Origin: Kocuria palustris
GTDB taxonomy: Bacteria > Actinomycetota > Actinomycetes > Actinomycetales > Micrococcaceae
Assembly (NCBI RefSeq): GCF_016907795.1
Contig: NZ_JAFBCR010000001.1
Location: 806,001 to 870,000 of the forward strand
Direction of reading: 5' to 3'
Length of the DNA: 64,000 nt
Below are positions 12,429 to 21,108 of this stretch, piece by piece (positions within the stretch are counted from its first letter, which is position 1; every line of letters starts with the position of its first letter). A program made the position numbers and the translations under genes. The notes beneath the pieces were generated by a model, which was not told the DNA's origin, did not search any database, and saw only the letters and a list, made by a program, of their open reading frames with translations.

Positions 12429-13550
12429 TCAGGCGGCGCCTCCGTCGAGCTCGTGGCGCAGCTCGATCGGCACGAACGTGGTGGTGTCCTCGTCGGCCGG
12501 GCGCGAGCTCACGGCGTCGGCGACGATCACCGTGACGTTGTCGCGAGCCCCGGTGCGCAGCGTGGCGTTGACCAGGACGTCGGCGGCCTCCTTGGGGTGG
12601 GGCACCGAGTGCACCACGCGGGCGATGTGCGCCACGGAGACCTCGCCGGTGAGCCCGTCGGAGCACAGCACCAGGCGATCGCCCGCTCGCGCCGGCAGGA
12701 CCCACACGTCCGGCTCCCAGACCTGGCCGGTGCCCAGCGCGCGCGTGATCACGTTGCGGCGCGGATGGACCATGGCCTGGGCCGGGGTGATCTGCCCGAT
12801 CGAGACCAGGTACTGGACCTCCGAGTGATCCACCGTGATCTGCTGCAGCTCAGGCTGCGGGGCCTCCGGCGCGCCCGGCACGGGGGTGAGGCGCTCGGTG
12901 GAGGAGCCCTCCTCCAGGCCGACCTGCTGCGGCGGCTCCACGCGCTCGTCGGAGATCGGGATGACGTCCGTGACCTCCACTCCCGCCTCCTTGTAGGCGG
13001 AGAACTGATCCGTGGCCCGCTTGGCGACCGCAGCGTGATCTGGCGCGGGGGCCTCCCCCTGGGGGCGCAGCAGGCGGTAGGTGCGCGAGTCGCCGATGTT
13101 GAAGACCACCCAGAAGGGATCGCCTCCCATCTCGACCAGCCAGGCACCGGTGACGGTGGTCCCCGCACGCCCGCCGAGCTCGTCCTGGATGGAGCTGTCG
13201 GCCTGGTGGAGCACCGCACGCAGCTTGCGCACCAGCACGAGGGCCTCGGCCGGGATCTCCGGATCGAGCTTCATCTCGCGCTCGATCCGCTCGCGGAACC
13301 GCGCCACGTCCTCCGGCGGCTCGGGCTCGGCGGGCACCTCGACCTCGGCGGGCCTGCGGGAGCTGAACAGCGCGGAGCCGCCCAGGGTGCGCACGGCCAT
13401 GGCGGAGGCGACCTCGCCGGCCTCGTGGCCGCCCATGCCGTCGGCGACCGCGCACATGGTCCGGGTGACCACGAGCGAGTCCTCGTTGGTCTCCCGGTGA
13501 CGACCGCGGTCGGTCGCGGCGCCTGCTCTGATGACGAGCGGAGCACTCAT
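12429..13550 (-). CDS. PP2C-family Ser/Thr protein phosphatase
   Basis: 373-residue metal-dependent phosphatase. Motifs in order: RETNEDS (first Asp region), VADGMGGHEAGEVAS, a middle region with two acidic/Pro-rich insertions, CSDGLTGEVS, and GARDNVTVIV with the last metal ligand. There is no membrane segment, so it acts in the cytosol, unlike the membrane-bound PstP of the cell-division locus. The ATG overlaps the stop of the cyclase gene upstream by 4 nt (ATGA), so the two are translationally coupled and probably act in one signalling pathway. The ~90-residue insert around 190-280 is longer than in compact PP2C enzymes. Confidence 0.92.
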   Translation of the reverse strand: MSAPLVIRAGAATDRGRHRETNEDSLVVTRTMCAVADGMGGHEAGEVASAMAVRTLGGSALFSSRRPAEVEVPAEPEPPEDVARFRERIEREMKLDPEIPAEALVLVRKLRAVLHQADSSIQDELGGRAGTTVTGAWLVEMGGDPFWVVFNIGDSRTYRLLRPQGEAPAPDHAAVAKRATDQFSAYKEAGVEVTDVIPISDERVEPPQQVGLEEGSSTERLTPVPGAPEAPQPELQQITVDHSEVQYLVSIGQITPAQAMVHPRRNVITRALGTGQVWEPDVWVLPARAGDRLVLCSDGLTGEVSVAHIARVVHSVPHPKEAADVLVNATLRTGARDNVTVIVADAVSSRPADEDTTTFVPIELRHELDGGAA

Positions 13551-14959
13551 TCGTAGTCAACTTCCAGTTGGGGGCCGGTCCCAGCGGTGATCCGCACGGG
13601 GCGGACGTCGCCGAAGCCCCGCACCCTCTGCGGCGGCTGCGGGTCAAGGATGAATCTGTCGTCGTCCTCCAGGACGGAGGCCGTGGAGGCGTCGACGAGG
13701 ACGCCCCCGGGCTCGGCCAGCGCGACGAGTCGCGAGGCCAGGTTCACGGTGGGCCCGTAGAGATCGCCCAGGCGCGGGAGGACCCGCCCCCAGACGAATC
13801 CGACCCTTGTCTTGGGCAGCTCGGGGTCCTCCAGGATGGCACGTCGCAGCGCCAGCGCGATCAGCGCGCCCTCCTCCGGGGACTCCGACATGTACATGAC
13901 CTCGTCGCCGATGGTCTTGATGAGGCGGCCCCCGCCTGCGGAGATGATCTCCGCGCAGCGCTGCTCGAAGCGCTGCACGAGAGCCGCGAGAGTGCGCTCG
14001 TTCATCTTCCGGGACAGGGTCGTGAAGGAGACCATGTCCGCGAAGCCGATCCCGCGGGCCAGTGGCAGCGAGGCGGACTCGTCGCCCACCTCATCCGGCT
14101 GGGGCGCATCCATGGACCTCTCCTGGCGCATGCCCAGGCGCTGGACGGCGCCGTTGAGCTGGCGGCGCCAGGTGTAGAGCAGCAGGTACTCGAGGTCCTC
14201 CTGGATCCGCGGCAGCAGCTCGAGCAGCTCCTGCCGAGCCTCTGCATCCGAGTATCCGCGGTTCATCACGAGGTCCTCGACGATGGCCTCGACCTGCCAC
14301 ACGACCATGCGGTCGGTCATCTGCGCCATGGCCCGGATCAGCGACAGCGCCGCCTCCTCGGAGAGCCGATCCGATTCGACGATCCCCGAGATCCGGCGCA
14401 GAGCCTCGCTGTCGCGCTGCGTGAAGTAGATCTCGTCGGCACTCATGTTGGGGAAGCCCATGGCTCGCCAGATCTTGCGGGCGCTGAGGATGGACAGCCC
14501 TCCGGCGTGGGCGGCGCGCTTGCGGTCCATGGTGCGCTCACCGCCCAGCAGACCGTGCTCCAGGCCGTGGAAGGCCTCGCGGGACTCCGGGGAGCCGTAG
14601 GCATCGGCCTGCACCGGGTTGTGCATGTTGAGGTTGATCGCCGCCGTCTGCGGGCCGACCTCGGGGTCCTCGAAGGTCTCGTCGAGCTCCCCGTCCACCC
14701 GATGCGCGGCAGGATCGCCCGAGGGACCGCTCGACCCCTCGGCCGGCGGCTGCCCGAGGCGACTCCCGGTGGCGGGGCCCACGACGGGCAGCTCGCGCGT
14801 GGTCGTCGGCCGCGATGAGCCGTCCTCGGAGCCGGTCCGGGCTGCGGACGGTTGCGCGGGCCGGGCGGCCGGATCGGCGGGTCGCTGCGAGGAGCCGGCC
14901 CCGCGCAGGCGCGAGAACCAGGACTGCGCGCCTGGTCGTGAAGGATCGCGATCCGTCAT
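13547..14959 (-). CDS. Class III adenylate/guanylate cyclase
   Basis: 470 residues, soluble. The C-terminal ~190 residues are a class III cyclase catalytic domain: GFADMVSFTTLSRKM (first metal Asp), GRLIKTIGDEVMYMSE (second metal Asp and substrate-specifying Lys), and YGPTVNLASRLVALAEPGG (transition-state Asn and Arg). The Lys is the residue usual for adenylate cyclases, so cAMP is the more likely product. The N-terminal ~130 residues are Ser/Pro/Gly-rich and probably disordered; the middle region resembles the regulatory helical domain of pH-sensing Rv1264-like cyclases. ATG 14959 follows AAGGAG. Overlaps the PP2C gene by 4 nt. Confidence 0.9.
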   Translation of the reverse strand: MTDRDPSRPGAQSWFSRLRGAGSSQRPADPAARPAQPSAARTGSEDGSSRPTTTRELPVVGPATGSRLGQPPAEGSSGPSGDPAAHRVDGELDETFEDPEVGPQTAAINLNMHNPVQADAYGSPESREAFHGLEHGLLGGERTMDRKRAAHAGGLSILSARKIWRAMGFPNMSADEIYFTQRDSEALRRISGIVESDRLSEEAALSLIRAMAQMTDRMVVWQVEAIVEDLVMNRGYSDAEARQELLELLPRIQEDLEYLLLYTWRRQLNGAVQRLGMRQERSMDAPQPDEVGDESASLPLARGIGFADMVSFTTLSRKMNERTLAALVQRFEQRCAEIISAGGGRLIKTIGDEVMYMSESPEEGALIALALRRAILEDPELPKTRVGFVWGRVLPRLGDLYGPTVNLASRLVALAEPGGVLVDASTASVLEDDDRFILDPQPPQRVRGFGDVRPVRITAGTGPQLEVDYE

Positions 14960-15050
14960 GCTGCGCTCCTTCCGCTTCTGCGCCCGGCCTCTGAGGCCGC
15001 GGTCGTGCACGTCGACGGGGTCGCGCGCCGGGCCGCTGTGCGCGGGCCGA

Positions 15051-15662
15051 TCACCAGGCGGCCCCTGTGCTCGGCCCCGCCGGAGGATACCCGCCCGGGG
15101 CCTGGGGGCTCCACCCGTAGGCGGGTCCGGGGGTTCCGGGGCCCTGCTGACGACGGAAGCGGGCGGATTTCTCCTCGATCAGGCCGGCGAACTCCTGGAC
15201 GCTCGGCGAGTGGCCCAGCCGCAGGATCCCCGCCTGCCCGAAGTCCGCACTCAGCGTGCCGATCCCGGCACCGCCCATGGGGCCGCGGGCGCGGCTGCCG
15301 TGCACGGACACGAGCCAGGCCAGCGGGATGCGCACTCCCCCGGACGGCGCCGACGGGCCCAGCAGCATCAGCCGCTGGTCCGTGAGCACGAAGCGGGTCC
15401 TGGCCCAGCGGATCACCGGGCGCAGCACGGCCAGCAGGATCACCAGGAGCAGCAGCAGAGTCACGACCCAGCCCAGGGCGGTGTGGACGGTCGTCCACGG
15501 CTGGTCCATGGGGCGCCAGCGGACCTCGAGCGCACGCTGGAGCAGCGAGTGCAGGAACACGGCGATCACGAGCACCGCAAGGGGGCGCCACAGTTTGCTG
15601 GCGTGGGCCCGCGTGGAGACCACCACCTGCTCGCCGGGGCCGAGCTCGAGCCGTGAGCTCAT
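15051..15662 (-). CDS. PH-domain (bPH2-like) membrane protein
   Basis: 203 residues. Two closely spaced hydrophobic segments (about residues 27-45 and 61-82) are followed by a bacterial PH-like domain (RFVLTDQRLMLLG ... IPLAWLVSVHGSRARG). The C-terminus is a Pro/Gly/Ala-rich tail. Such proteins are common next to birA and accD in actinobacteria; no enzymatic role is known. The ATG overlaps the stop of birA by 4 nt, so it is translated with it. Confidence 0.8.
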   Translation of the reverse strand: MSSRLELGPGEQVVVSTRAHASKLWRPLAVLVIAVFLHSLLQRALEVRWRPMDQPWTTVHTALGWVVTLLLLLVILLAVLRPVIRWARTRFVLTDQRLMLLGPSAPSGGVRIPLAWLVSVHGSRARGPMGGAGIGTLSADFGQAGILRLGHSPSVQEFAGLIEEKSARFRRQQGPGTPGPAYGWSPQAPGGYPPAGPSTGAAW

Positions 15663-16543
15663 GCTCGGTCTCCTTCCTCGATCGGGCGCAGATGCACCAC
15701 GTCGGCGGCCGAGACGGCGGTGCGTCCGCCGTCGTGGTCGATCAGCAGCGCGCCCCTCTCATCCAGGCCCACGGCCACTCCCTCGATCGGGGCCTGCCCG
15801 CCGGGCAGCTCGGCGCGCACGCGCCGCCCGAGCGTGGACAGCAGCTGCTCGACGGCTGCGCGCAGCTCTCCGGGCCCGGTCAGCGATTCGGGGGATTCGG
15901 CGAAGAGGCGGTAGAGGGCGGTGAAGCGCTCGGCGATCTCCACGAGCAGGTCGCCGCGCGAGGCCTCCGATCCCTCGCCGCGCACGCTGGCAGCGCCCTC
16001 CGGGGCGACGGCCACGTTGAGCCCGGCGCCCAGCACGAGGGCCGGGGCGGAGCCGTCGTGGACCACGAGCGAGGCCAGCACGCCGCAGATCTTCCGGAAG
16101 CCGCTCCCGGTCTCCACGAGGACGTCGTTGGGCCACTTCAGGGAGGCCTCGATGCCCTGAGCGCGCAGGGTCTGGGCGATCGCCGCGGCCAGCAGCACGG
16201 TCAGCCAGGGGAAGCTCTGCGTCGGCAGCGGCGCAGCCGTGGGACCGGAGCCGTGCGCGGGACGCAGCAGGAGGGAGAAGGTCAGGGCGTCGCCGGGTCC
16301 GGTGACCCACTTCCTGTCCAGGCGCCCGCGGCCCGCGGACTGGTGCTCGGCGGCCAGCAGGCTCAGATCGGGCAGCGGCTGTCCGCGACGGGCTGCACGC
16401 TGGGCCCGCTCCACCAGCTCGTCGTTGGTCGAGGGGATCTGCGGCAGGACCTCGAACGGCGAGCGCAGGACCTCCGCCAGCCGGTCGGTCTGGGCGTCGT
16501 CGAGCAGAGGGGCGGCCTGGGCCCGGGGGTCCGTGGGGGTCAT
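15659..16543 (-). CDS. birA: Biotin--[acetyl-CoA carboxylase] ligase
   Basis: 294-residue biotin protein ligase, which activates biotin with ATP and attaches it to the BCCP Lys of acyl-CoA carboxylases. Visible are the substrate-binding STNDEL, the biotinyl-AMP loop EHQSAGRGRLDRKW, the core LKWPNDVLV, and the C-terminal beta-barrel (ELPGGQAPIEGVAVGLDERGALLID). There is no N-terminal DNA-binding winged helix, so it is a monofunctional enzyme. ATG 16543 is preceded by AGGAGC. Its substrate is probably the biotin carboxylase/BCCP protein encoded at 33.6-35.4 kb; the carboxyltransferase subunits follow at 17.3 kb. Confidence 0.93.
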   Translation of the reverse strand: MTPTDPRAQAAPLLDDAQTDRLAEVLRSPFEVLPQIPSTNDELVERAQRAARRGQPLPDLSLLAAEHQSAGRGRLDRKWVTGPGDALTFSLLLRPAHGSGPTAAPLPTQSFPWLTVLLAAAIAQTLRAQGIEASLKWPNDVLVETGSGFRKICGVLASLVVHDGSAPALVLGAGLNVAVAPEGAASVRGEGSEASRGDLLVEIAERFTALYRLFAESPESLTGPGELRAAVEQLLSTLGRRVRAELPGGQAPIEGVAVGLDERGALLIDHDGGRTAVSAADVVHLRPIEEGDRA

Positions 16544-16801
16544 CGTCGCTCCTGTCTCGGTCCTTGCCTCGTCCGCCGCTTCTTCCACCGCCGGGCGAGG
16601 CCCGTGCTGTCAGTGCCTCGGTCCACGAACCGCCCGGTGCCGACCACCCTTGGGCCGACATCCGCAGCGGGTTGCTCGTGGCGTCCGAGCGGCCCGCTAT
16701 GTTCGTTCCATACACAGTAGTAGTCGGGCTCCCGGAGCGCCTGCAGGTGACTTCCGGGGAATCCACTGACTGCTCGCCGTCGACCATGACAGGAGAGCGC
16801 C

Positions 16802-17086
16802 ATGGCGATCATCGCCGTCACCTACGTCTACGGCGGGGACCCGCAGGCCCTGACCGAGCACCGCCCGCGCCACCGCGACTTCCTGCGCGAGCTGCTCGCC
16901 GACGGCTCCCTGGTGCTCGCCGGCCCCTACGACGACGACCTTCCCGCCGGTGCCCTGCTGCTCATGCGCGCCGAGACCCCGGAGGCCGCGCTCGAGCTGC
17001 TGGCGCCCGATCCCCTCCTGGAGGTCGGCGTGATCACCGAGCGCACCGCCCGGCCGTGGAAGATCTCGATCGGCCAGCTCGACTGA
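16802..17086 (+). CDS. YciI-family protein
   Basis: 94 residues, full length for this small alpha/beta barrel family (MAIIAVTYVYGG ... HRDFLRELLADGSLVLAGPY ... ALLLMRAETPEAALELLAPDPLLEVGVI). The His of EHRPRHRDF and Asp of the AGPYDDD turn are the usual conserved positions. The biochemical role of the family is not settled. AGGAGAGCGCC precedes the ATG. It stands alone between the divergent birA operon and accD; the 258-bp gap before it must hold both promoters. Confidence 0.85.
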   Translation: MAIIAVTYVYGGDPQALTEHRPRHRDFLRELLADGSLVLAGPYDDDLPAGALLLMRAETPEAALELLAPDPLLEVGVITERTARPWKISIGQLD

Positions 17087-17137
17087 TCCGACCCGGCCGA
17101 CGGGAAGATCCCGCACGGCCCTGCCGGAGCCCCTGAT

Positions 17138-17184
17138 GTTGTAGATCCCCCACAACGGGTCTGCTCGCAGGCTCTCCCTAGACT
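17138..17184 (+). promoter_or_regulatory. Putative accD promoter with small inverted repeat
   Basis: TAGACT (17179-17184) is a plausible -10 box. Just upstream of where the -35 should be lies GTTGT-N9-ACAAC (17138-17156). A leader of ~85 nt would follow. The short arms make the operator call tentative; accD promoters in corynebacteria are regulated by FasR, but I cannot match its site here. Confidence 0.3.
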
Positions 17185-17273
17185 GGCCTGCATCCCACCG
17201 CCCGCATGCTCCCGCCGCACTGGCCCATCGGCCGGCACGGCGCCCGAGCGCCCCGTATGAGCTCTGAGGTGCC

Positions 17274-18857
17274 ATGACCCACGACCTGTCCACGACGGCG
17301 GGCAAGATCGCCGACTTCCGCGAGCGCCGAGAGCGCTCGTACGCCCCGGCCGGAGAGGCCGCCCTCGAGCGACAGCGCTCCCGCGGCAAGGGCACTGCGC
17401 GCGAGCGCGTGGACCAGCTGCTGGATCCGGGCTCGTTCGTGGAGTTCGACGCCCTGCGGGAGCACCGGAGCACCGCGTTCGGCATGGAGTCCAAGAAGTT
17501 CGCCGGCGACGGCGTGGTGACCGGCTACGGCACCGTCGACGGCCGACAGGTGGTCGTCTACTCGCAGGACTTCACGGTGCTGGGCGGGTCCCTGTCGGAG
17601 GCCAACGGCGAGAAGATCGTCAAGGCGCAGAAGTTCGCGCTGAAGAACGGCTGCCCGCTGATCGGCATCAACGACGGCGGCGGCGCCCGCATCCAGGAGG
17701 GCGTGGCGTCGCTGGCCATGTTCGCCGACATCTTCAACATGAACGTGCGGGCCTCGGGGGTCATCCCCCAGATCTCGCTGATCATGGGTCCGTGCGCCGG
17801 CGGTGCGGCCTACTCCCCCGCCCTGACCGACTACATCATCATGGTCGACCAGACCTCCCACATGTTCATCACCGGCCCGGACGTCATCAAGACGGTCACC
17901 GGCGAGGAGGTGGACATGGAGACCCTGGGCGGGGCCCGCCAGCACAACGAGGTCACCGGCACCGCCACCTATCTGGCCGAGGACGAGTCCGACGCCCTGG
18001 ACTTCCTCCGGGAGCTGCTCGAGTTCCTGCCCTCGAACAACCTCGCCGAGGCGCCGCTGCTCGAGCACGACCAGGGCCCCGATCCGACCGAGGACGACCT
18101 CGCACTCGACGAGCTGATCCCAGACTCCGCGAACCAGCCGTACGACATGCGCGACGTCATCGCCGCCGTCGTCGACGACGGGCACTTCCTGGAGATGCAG
18201 GAGCTCTACGCGCCGTCGGTGATGATCGGCTACGCCCGCGTGGAGGGCCACACGATCGGCATCGTGGCGAATCAGCCTATGCAGTTCGCCGGCACCCTGG
18301 ACATCGCCGCCTCGGAGAAGGCCGCGCGGTTCGTGCGCCACTGCGATGCCTTCAACATCCCGATCCTCACGCTCGTGGACGTCCCCGGCTTCCTGCCCGG
18401 CACGGACCAGGAGTTCAACGGCATCATCCGCCGCGGGGCCAAGCTTCTCTACGCCTACGCCGAGGCCACGGTCCCGCTGATCACCGTGATCACGCGCAAG
18501 GCCTACGGCGGCGCGTACATCGTGATGGGCTCCAAGAAGCTCGGTGCGGACATCAACCTGGCGTGGCCCACGGCCCAGATCGGGGTCATGGGCGCTTCCG
18601 GAGCCGTGGAGATCCTCTACCGCCGCGACCTCAAGGCCGCCGCAGAGGCCGGCGAGGACGTCGAGGCCAAGCGCCAGGAGCTGATCACCCAGTACGAGGA
18701 GCACCTGCTCAACCCGTACCAGGCCACGCAGCTCGGCTACGTGGACGCGGTGATCGCCCCGTCCGAGACTCGCGAGAACATCGTGCGCGGCCTGCGCGGC
18801 CTGCGCGACAAGCGCGCCTCCACGCCCGCGAAGAAGCACGGGAACATCCCGCTGTGA
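17274..18857 (+). CDS. accD: Acyl-CoA carboxylase carboxyltransferase beta subunit
   Basis: 527 residues, the usual size of actinobacterial AccD/PccB subunits. It transfers carboxyl from biotin-BCCP to acetyl- or propionyl-CoA, making malonyl- or methylmalonyl-CoA. Visible motifs are the oxyanion-hole loops [18 protein letters not shown] and [15 protein letters not shown] in the N-half and [51 protein letters not shown] in pieces across the C-half. It overlaps the epsilon subunit gene by 4 nt. The alpha (biotin carboxylase/BCCP) subunit is 15 kb away. Which acyl-CoA is used cannot be read from the sequence. Confidence 0.93.
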   Translation: MTHDLSTTAGKIADFRERRERSYAPAGEAALERQRSRGKGTARERVDQLLDPGSFVEFDALREHRSTAFGMESKKFAGDGVVTGYGTVDGRQVVVYSQDFTVLGGSLSEANGEKIVKAQKFALKNGCPLIGINDGGGARIQEGVASLAMFADIFNMNVRASGVIPQISLIMGPCAGGAAYSPALTDYIIMVDQTSHMFITGPDVIKTVTGEEVDMETLGGARQHNEVTGTATYLAEDESDALDFLRELLEFLPSNNLAEAPLLEHDQGPDPTEDDLALDELIPDSANQPYDMRDVIAAVVDDGHFLEMQELYAPSVMIGYARVEGHTIGIVANQPMQFAGTLDIAASEKAARFVRHCDAFNIPILTLVDVPGFLPGTDQEFNGIIRRGAKLLYAYAEATVPLITVITRKAYGGAYIVMGSKKLGADINLAWPTAQIGVMGASGAVEILYRRDLKAAAEAGEDVEAKRQELITQYEEHLLNPYQATQLGYVDAVIAPSETRENIVRGLRGLRDKRASTPAKKHGNIPL

Positions 18858-19108
18858 GCGCCGAGCAGACGGACGCCCTGGGCACCGGGCAGGACGAGCA
18901 GCAGGCTCCCATGCTGAAGTTCGTGGGCGGGAACCCCACCCCGGAGGAGGTCGCGGCGGTCACCGCCGTGGTGCTCTCCGCCACCGCGGAGACGGAGACG
19001 GCCGCCGGCGGCACCGCTGGACGACGCGCCCAGAACCGCCGGGCCCGCCTCGGCCTGCGGCTGCGCCCCGGCCGCGGGGCCTGGCGGCGCACCCTGCCGT
19101 TCCGGTGA
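18854..19108 (+). CDS. accE: Acyl-CoA carboxylase epsilon subunit
   Basis: 84 residues. The core [22 protein letters not shown] is the signature of the actinobacterial acyl-CoA carboxylase epsilon subunit, a small protein that stabilises the alpha-beta complex. The C-terminus is Arg-rich. The GTG at 18854 overlaps the accD TGA by 4 nt (GTGA), the standard arrangement, which supports this start. Confidence 0.88.
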   Translation: MSAEQTDALGTGQDEQQAPMLKFVGGNPTPEEVAAVTAVVLSATAETETAAGGTAGRRAQNRRARLGLRLRPGRGAWRRTLPFR

Positions 19109-19146
19109 CGTCGGGGCCGTTGCGCACCGCGGCCTAGACTCGGCCC

Positions 19147-20904
19147 ATGGCTTCCGCATCCTCCGACTCCGCGTCCTCGCACCACGAGCAGGAGGCAGCG
19201 CAGCAGCCGCGTCGCCGCCCCACGCCGCTGGACGCCGTGGCCGAGGAGTACTTCCGCTCCAAGCTGCGGCTGAATCCCGCGTGGGCCATCGAGCTGGGCG
19301 CCCCCGACCACGGCTGGGGCTACCGCGATGTGAGCCCCGAGGGCCTGTCGGCGGAGTTCGACGTCACCCGCGCGGCGGCCGCCGCACTGGCGCGCACCGA
19401 GCCCGTCGACGACATCGACCGCGTGACCGCCCACGCCTTGGACTCGCATCTGAGCCTGGAGACCCGCCTGCACGAGGCCGGGCTGGACGGATCGCGCATC
19501 AACAACATCTCCTCCCCCGTGCAGAAGATCCGCGAGGCCTTCGACAACCTGCCCAAGTACACGGAGCAGGACTGGGAGGTCATCGAGCATCAGCTGCGCT
19601 GCGTGCCCGAGGCCGTGGACTCCGCGATCGTCGCAGCACGCCATCAGCAGGCCCACGGGCCGGTCACCGCCGCGGCACAGCTGGCCAACGCCGCTTCGCT
19701 GGCCGACGGCTATGCCTCCGCGAACGGGTCCTTCATGAACCTGTCCCGCTCCTCCCGGGTGACCCAGCTGCCGCCCGAGCTTCGACGCAGCGTCTACTCG
19801 GGCGTCGATCGGGCCCGTCAGGCCTACGTGCGCTTCGCCGACGAGCTGCGCGAGCTGAGCCGCGAGGCGCCCGAGGAGATGGCAGTCGGACCCGAGGAGT
19901 ACCGGCTGCGCCTGCGGCAGTTCACGGGACTGAGCCCCGATCTGGCCCAGACCTACGAGTGGGGCATCGACCTGCTGCAGCGCATCGTGGCCGAGATGAG
20001 CGCGACCGCCGAGCGGATCCTCCCGGACCACGCCGGCGACGACCGGATCCAGGCGGCCATGGACGCCCTGGACGAGGATCCCCACCGCCAGCTGCACGGC
20101 CGCCACCAGCTGCTGACCTGGATGCAGGGCGTGAGCACCCACGCCATGGACGCCCTGTCCGGAAGCCACTTCGAGATCAGCGACGAGATGCGCCGTCTCG
20201 AGTGCCGGATCGCACCCACCTCCGACGGCGGCATCTACTACACGCCGCCCTCGGCCGACTTCCGCCGTCCCGGGCGGATGTGGTGGTCGGTGCCGGAGGG
20301 CAAGGAGGTGTTCCGCACCTGGGGCGAGCGCACGACCGTCTACCACGAGGGCGTCCCCGGGCATCATCTGCAGTTCTCGCACGTGGTCGCCCACGCGCAG
20401 GAGCTCAACCTGTGGCGCCGGCTCGGACTGTGGGTCTCCGGGCACGGCGAGGGCTGGGCGCTGTACGCGGAGCGCCTGATGTCCGAGCTGGGGTTCTTCG
20501 AGGACGACGGCGACCGCATGGGCATGCTCAATGCGCAGCGGATGCGCGCGGCCCGCGTCGTCTTCGACATCGGCTTCCACTGCGGGTTCAGGATCCCGGG
20601 GCGCCTCGGCGACATCCTGGGCGGAGCCGAGCCGGGCCGGGCCTGGACGCCGGAAGACGGCTGGGCGTTCCTGCGCCGCAACATCGTGATGGACCCGGAC
20701 AGCCTGCGCTTCGAGTGGATGCGCTACATGGGCTGGCCGGGTCAGGCGCCGTCGTACTCGCTGGGGATGGAGGCCTGGGAGCGCTCGCGCCACCATGCGG
20801 CCGCCCAGGCCGGTGCGGACTTCGATCTCGCCCGCTTCCACTCCCGCGCCCTGGGCATCGGCTCCGTGGGTCTGGACACCCTGGACTACGCGCTGAGCCT
20901 GTAG
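19147..20904 (+). CDS. DUF885 family protein (putative metallopeptidase-like)
   Basis: 585 residues matching the DUF885 family throughout: N-terminal EEYFRSKLRLNPAWAIELGAPD, a helical middle, and the zinc-site-like TVYHEGVPGHHLQFSHV followed ~40 residues later by GHGEGWALYAERL. The HExxxH/H spacing and the downstream Glu suggest a gluzincin-like metal site, but substrates are unknown. No signal peptide is seen, so it is cytosolic. A TAGACT box at 19135-19140 sits 6 nt before the ATG, so the mRNA is probably leaderless. Confidence 0.85.
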   Translation: MASASSDSASSHHEQEAAQQPRRRPTPLDAVAEEYFRSKLRLNPAWAIELGAPDHGWGYRDVSPEGLSAEFDVTRAAAAALARTEPVDDIDRVTAHALDSHLSLETRLHEAGLDGSRINNISSPVQKIREAFDNLPKYTEQDWEVIEHQLRCVPEAVDSAIVAARHQQAHGPVTAAAQLANAASLADGYASANGSFMNLSRSSRVTQLPPELRRSVYSGVDRARQAYVRFADELRELSREAPEEMAVGPEEYRLRLRQFTGLSPDLAQTYEWGIDLLQRIVAEMSATAERILPDHAGDDRIQAAMDALDEDPHRQLHGRHQLLTWMQGVSTHAMDALSGSHFEISDEMRRLECRIAPTSDGGIYYTPPSADFRRPGRMWWSVPEGKEVFRTWGERTTVYHEGVPGHHLQFSHVVAHAQELNLWRRLGLWVSGHGEGWALYAERLMSELGFFEDDGDRMGMLNAQRMRAARVVFDIGFHCGFRIPGRLGDILGGAEPGRAWTPEDGWAFLRRNIVMDPDSLRFEWMRYMGWPGQAPSYSLGMEAWERSRHHAAAQAGADFDLARFHSRALGIGSVGLDTLDYALSL

Positions 20905-20924
20905 GCCGTACCCCGTCGCGCCGA

Positions 20925-20969
20925 CGTGCCTCCGTGCACGGATAGCGCGACGTCGCGCACGCAGGCACG
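20925..20969. repeat. Intergenic inverted repeat (GCACGCAGGCAC word)
   Basis: CGTGCCTCCGTGC (20925-20937) pairs with GCACGCAGGCACG (20957-20969), 12 of 13 positions. It may end transcription of the DUF885 gene. The same word, GGCACGCAGGCGCGGG, forms the larger hairpin at 49.7 kb. Confidence 0.5.
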
Positions 20970-21108
20970 GCAGATGAGGCGCGAGGTCAACGCACCGCGC
21001 GGAGCTGGTGTTCCCCTGGGAGTCGGTGGGGAACATCACCGGGATTTCGGGTAACAGACTGTCATATTCCCTCGCGCGACTTGCATCGAGCGTCCTAGCC
21101 TTTCATGC

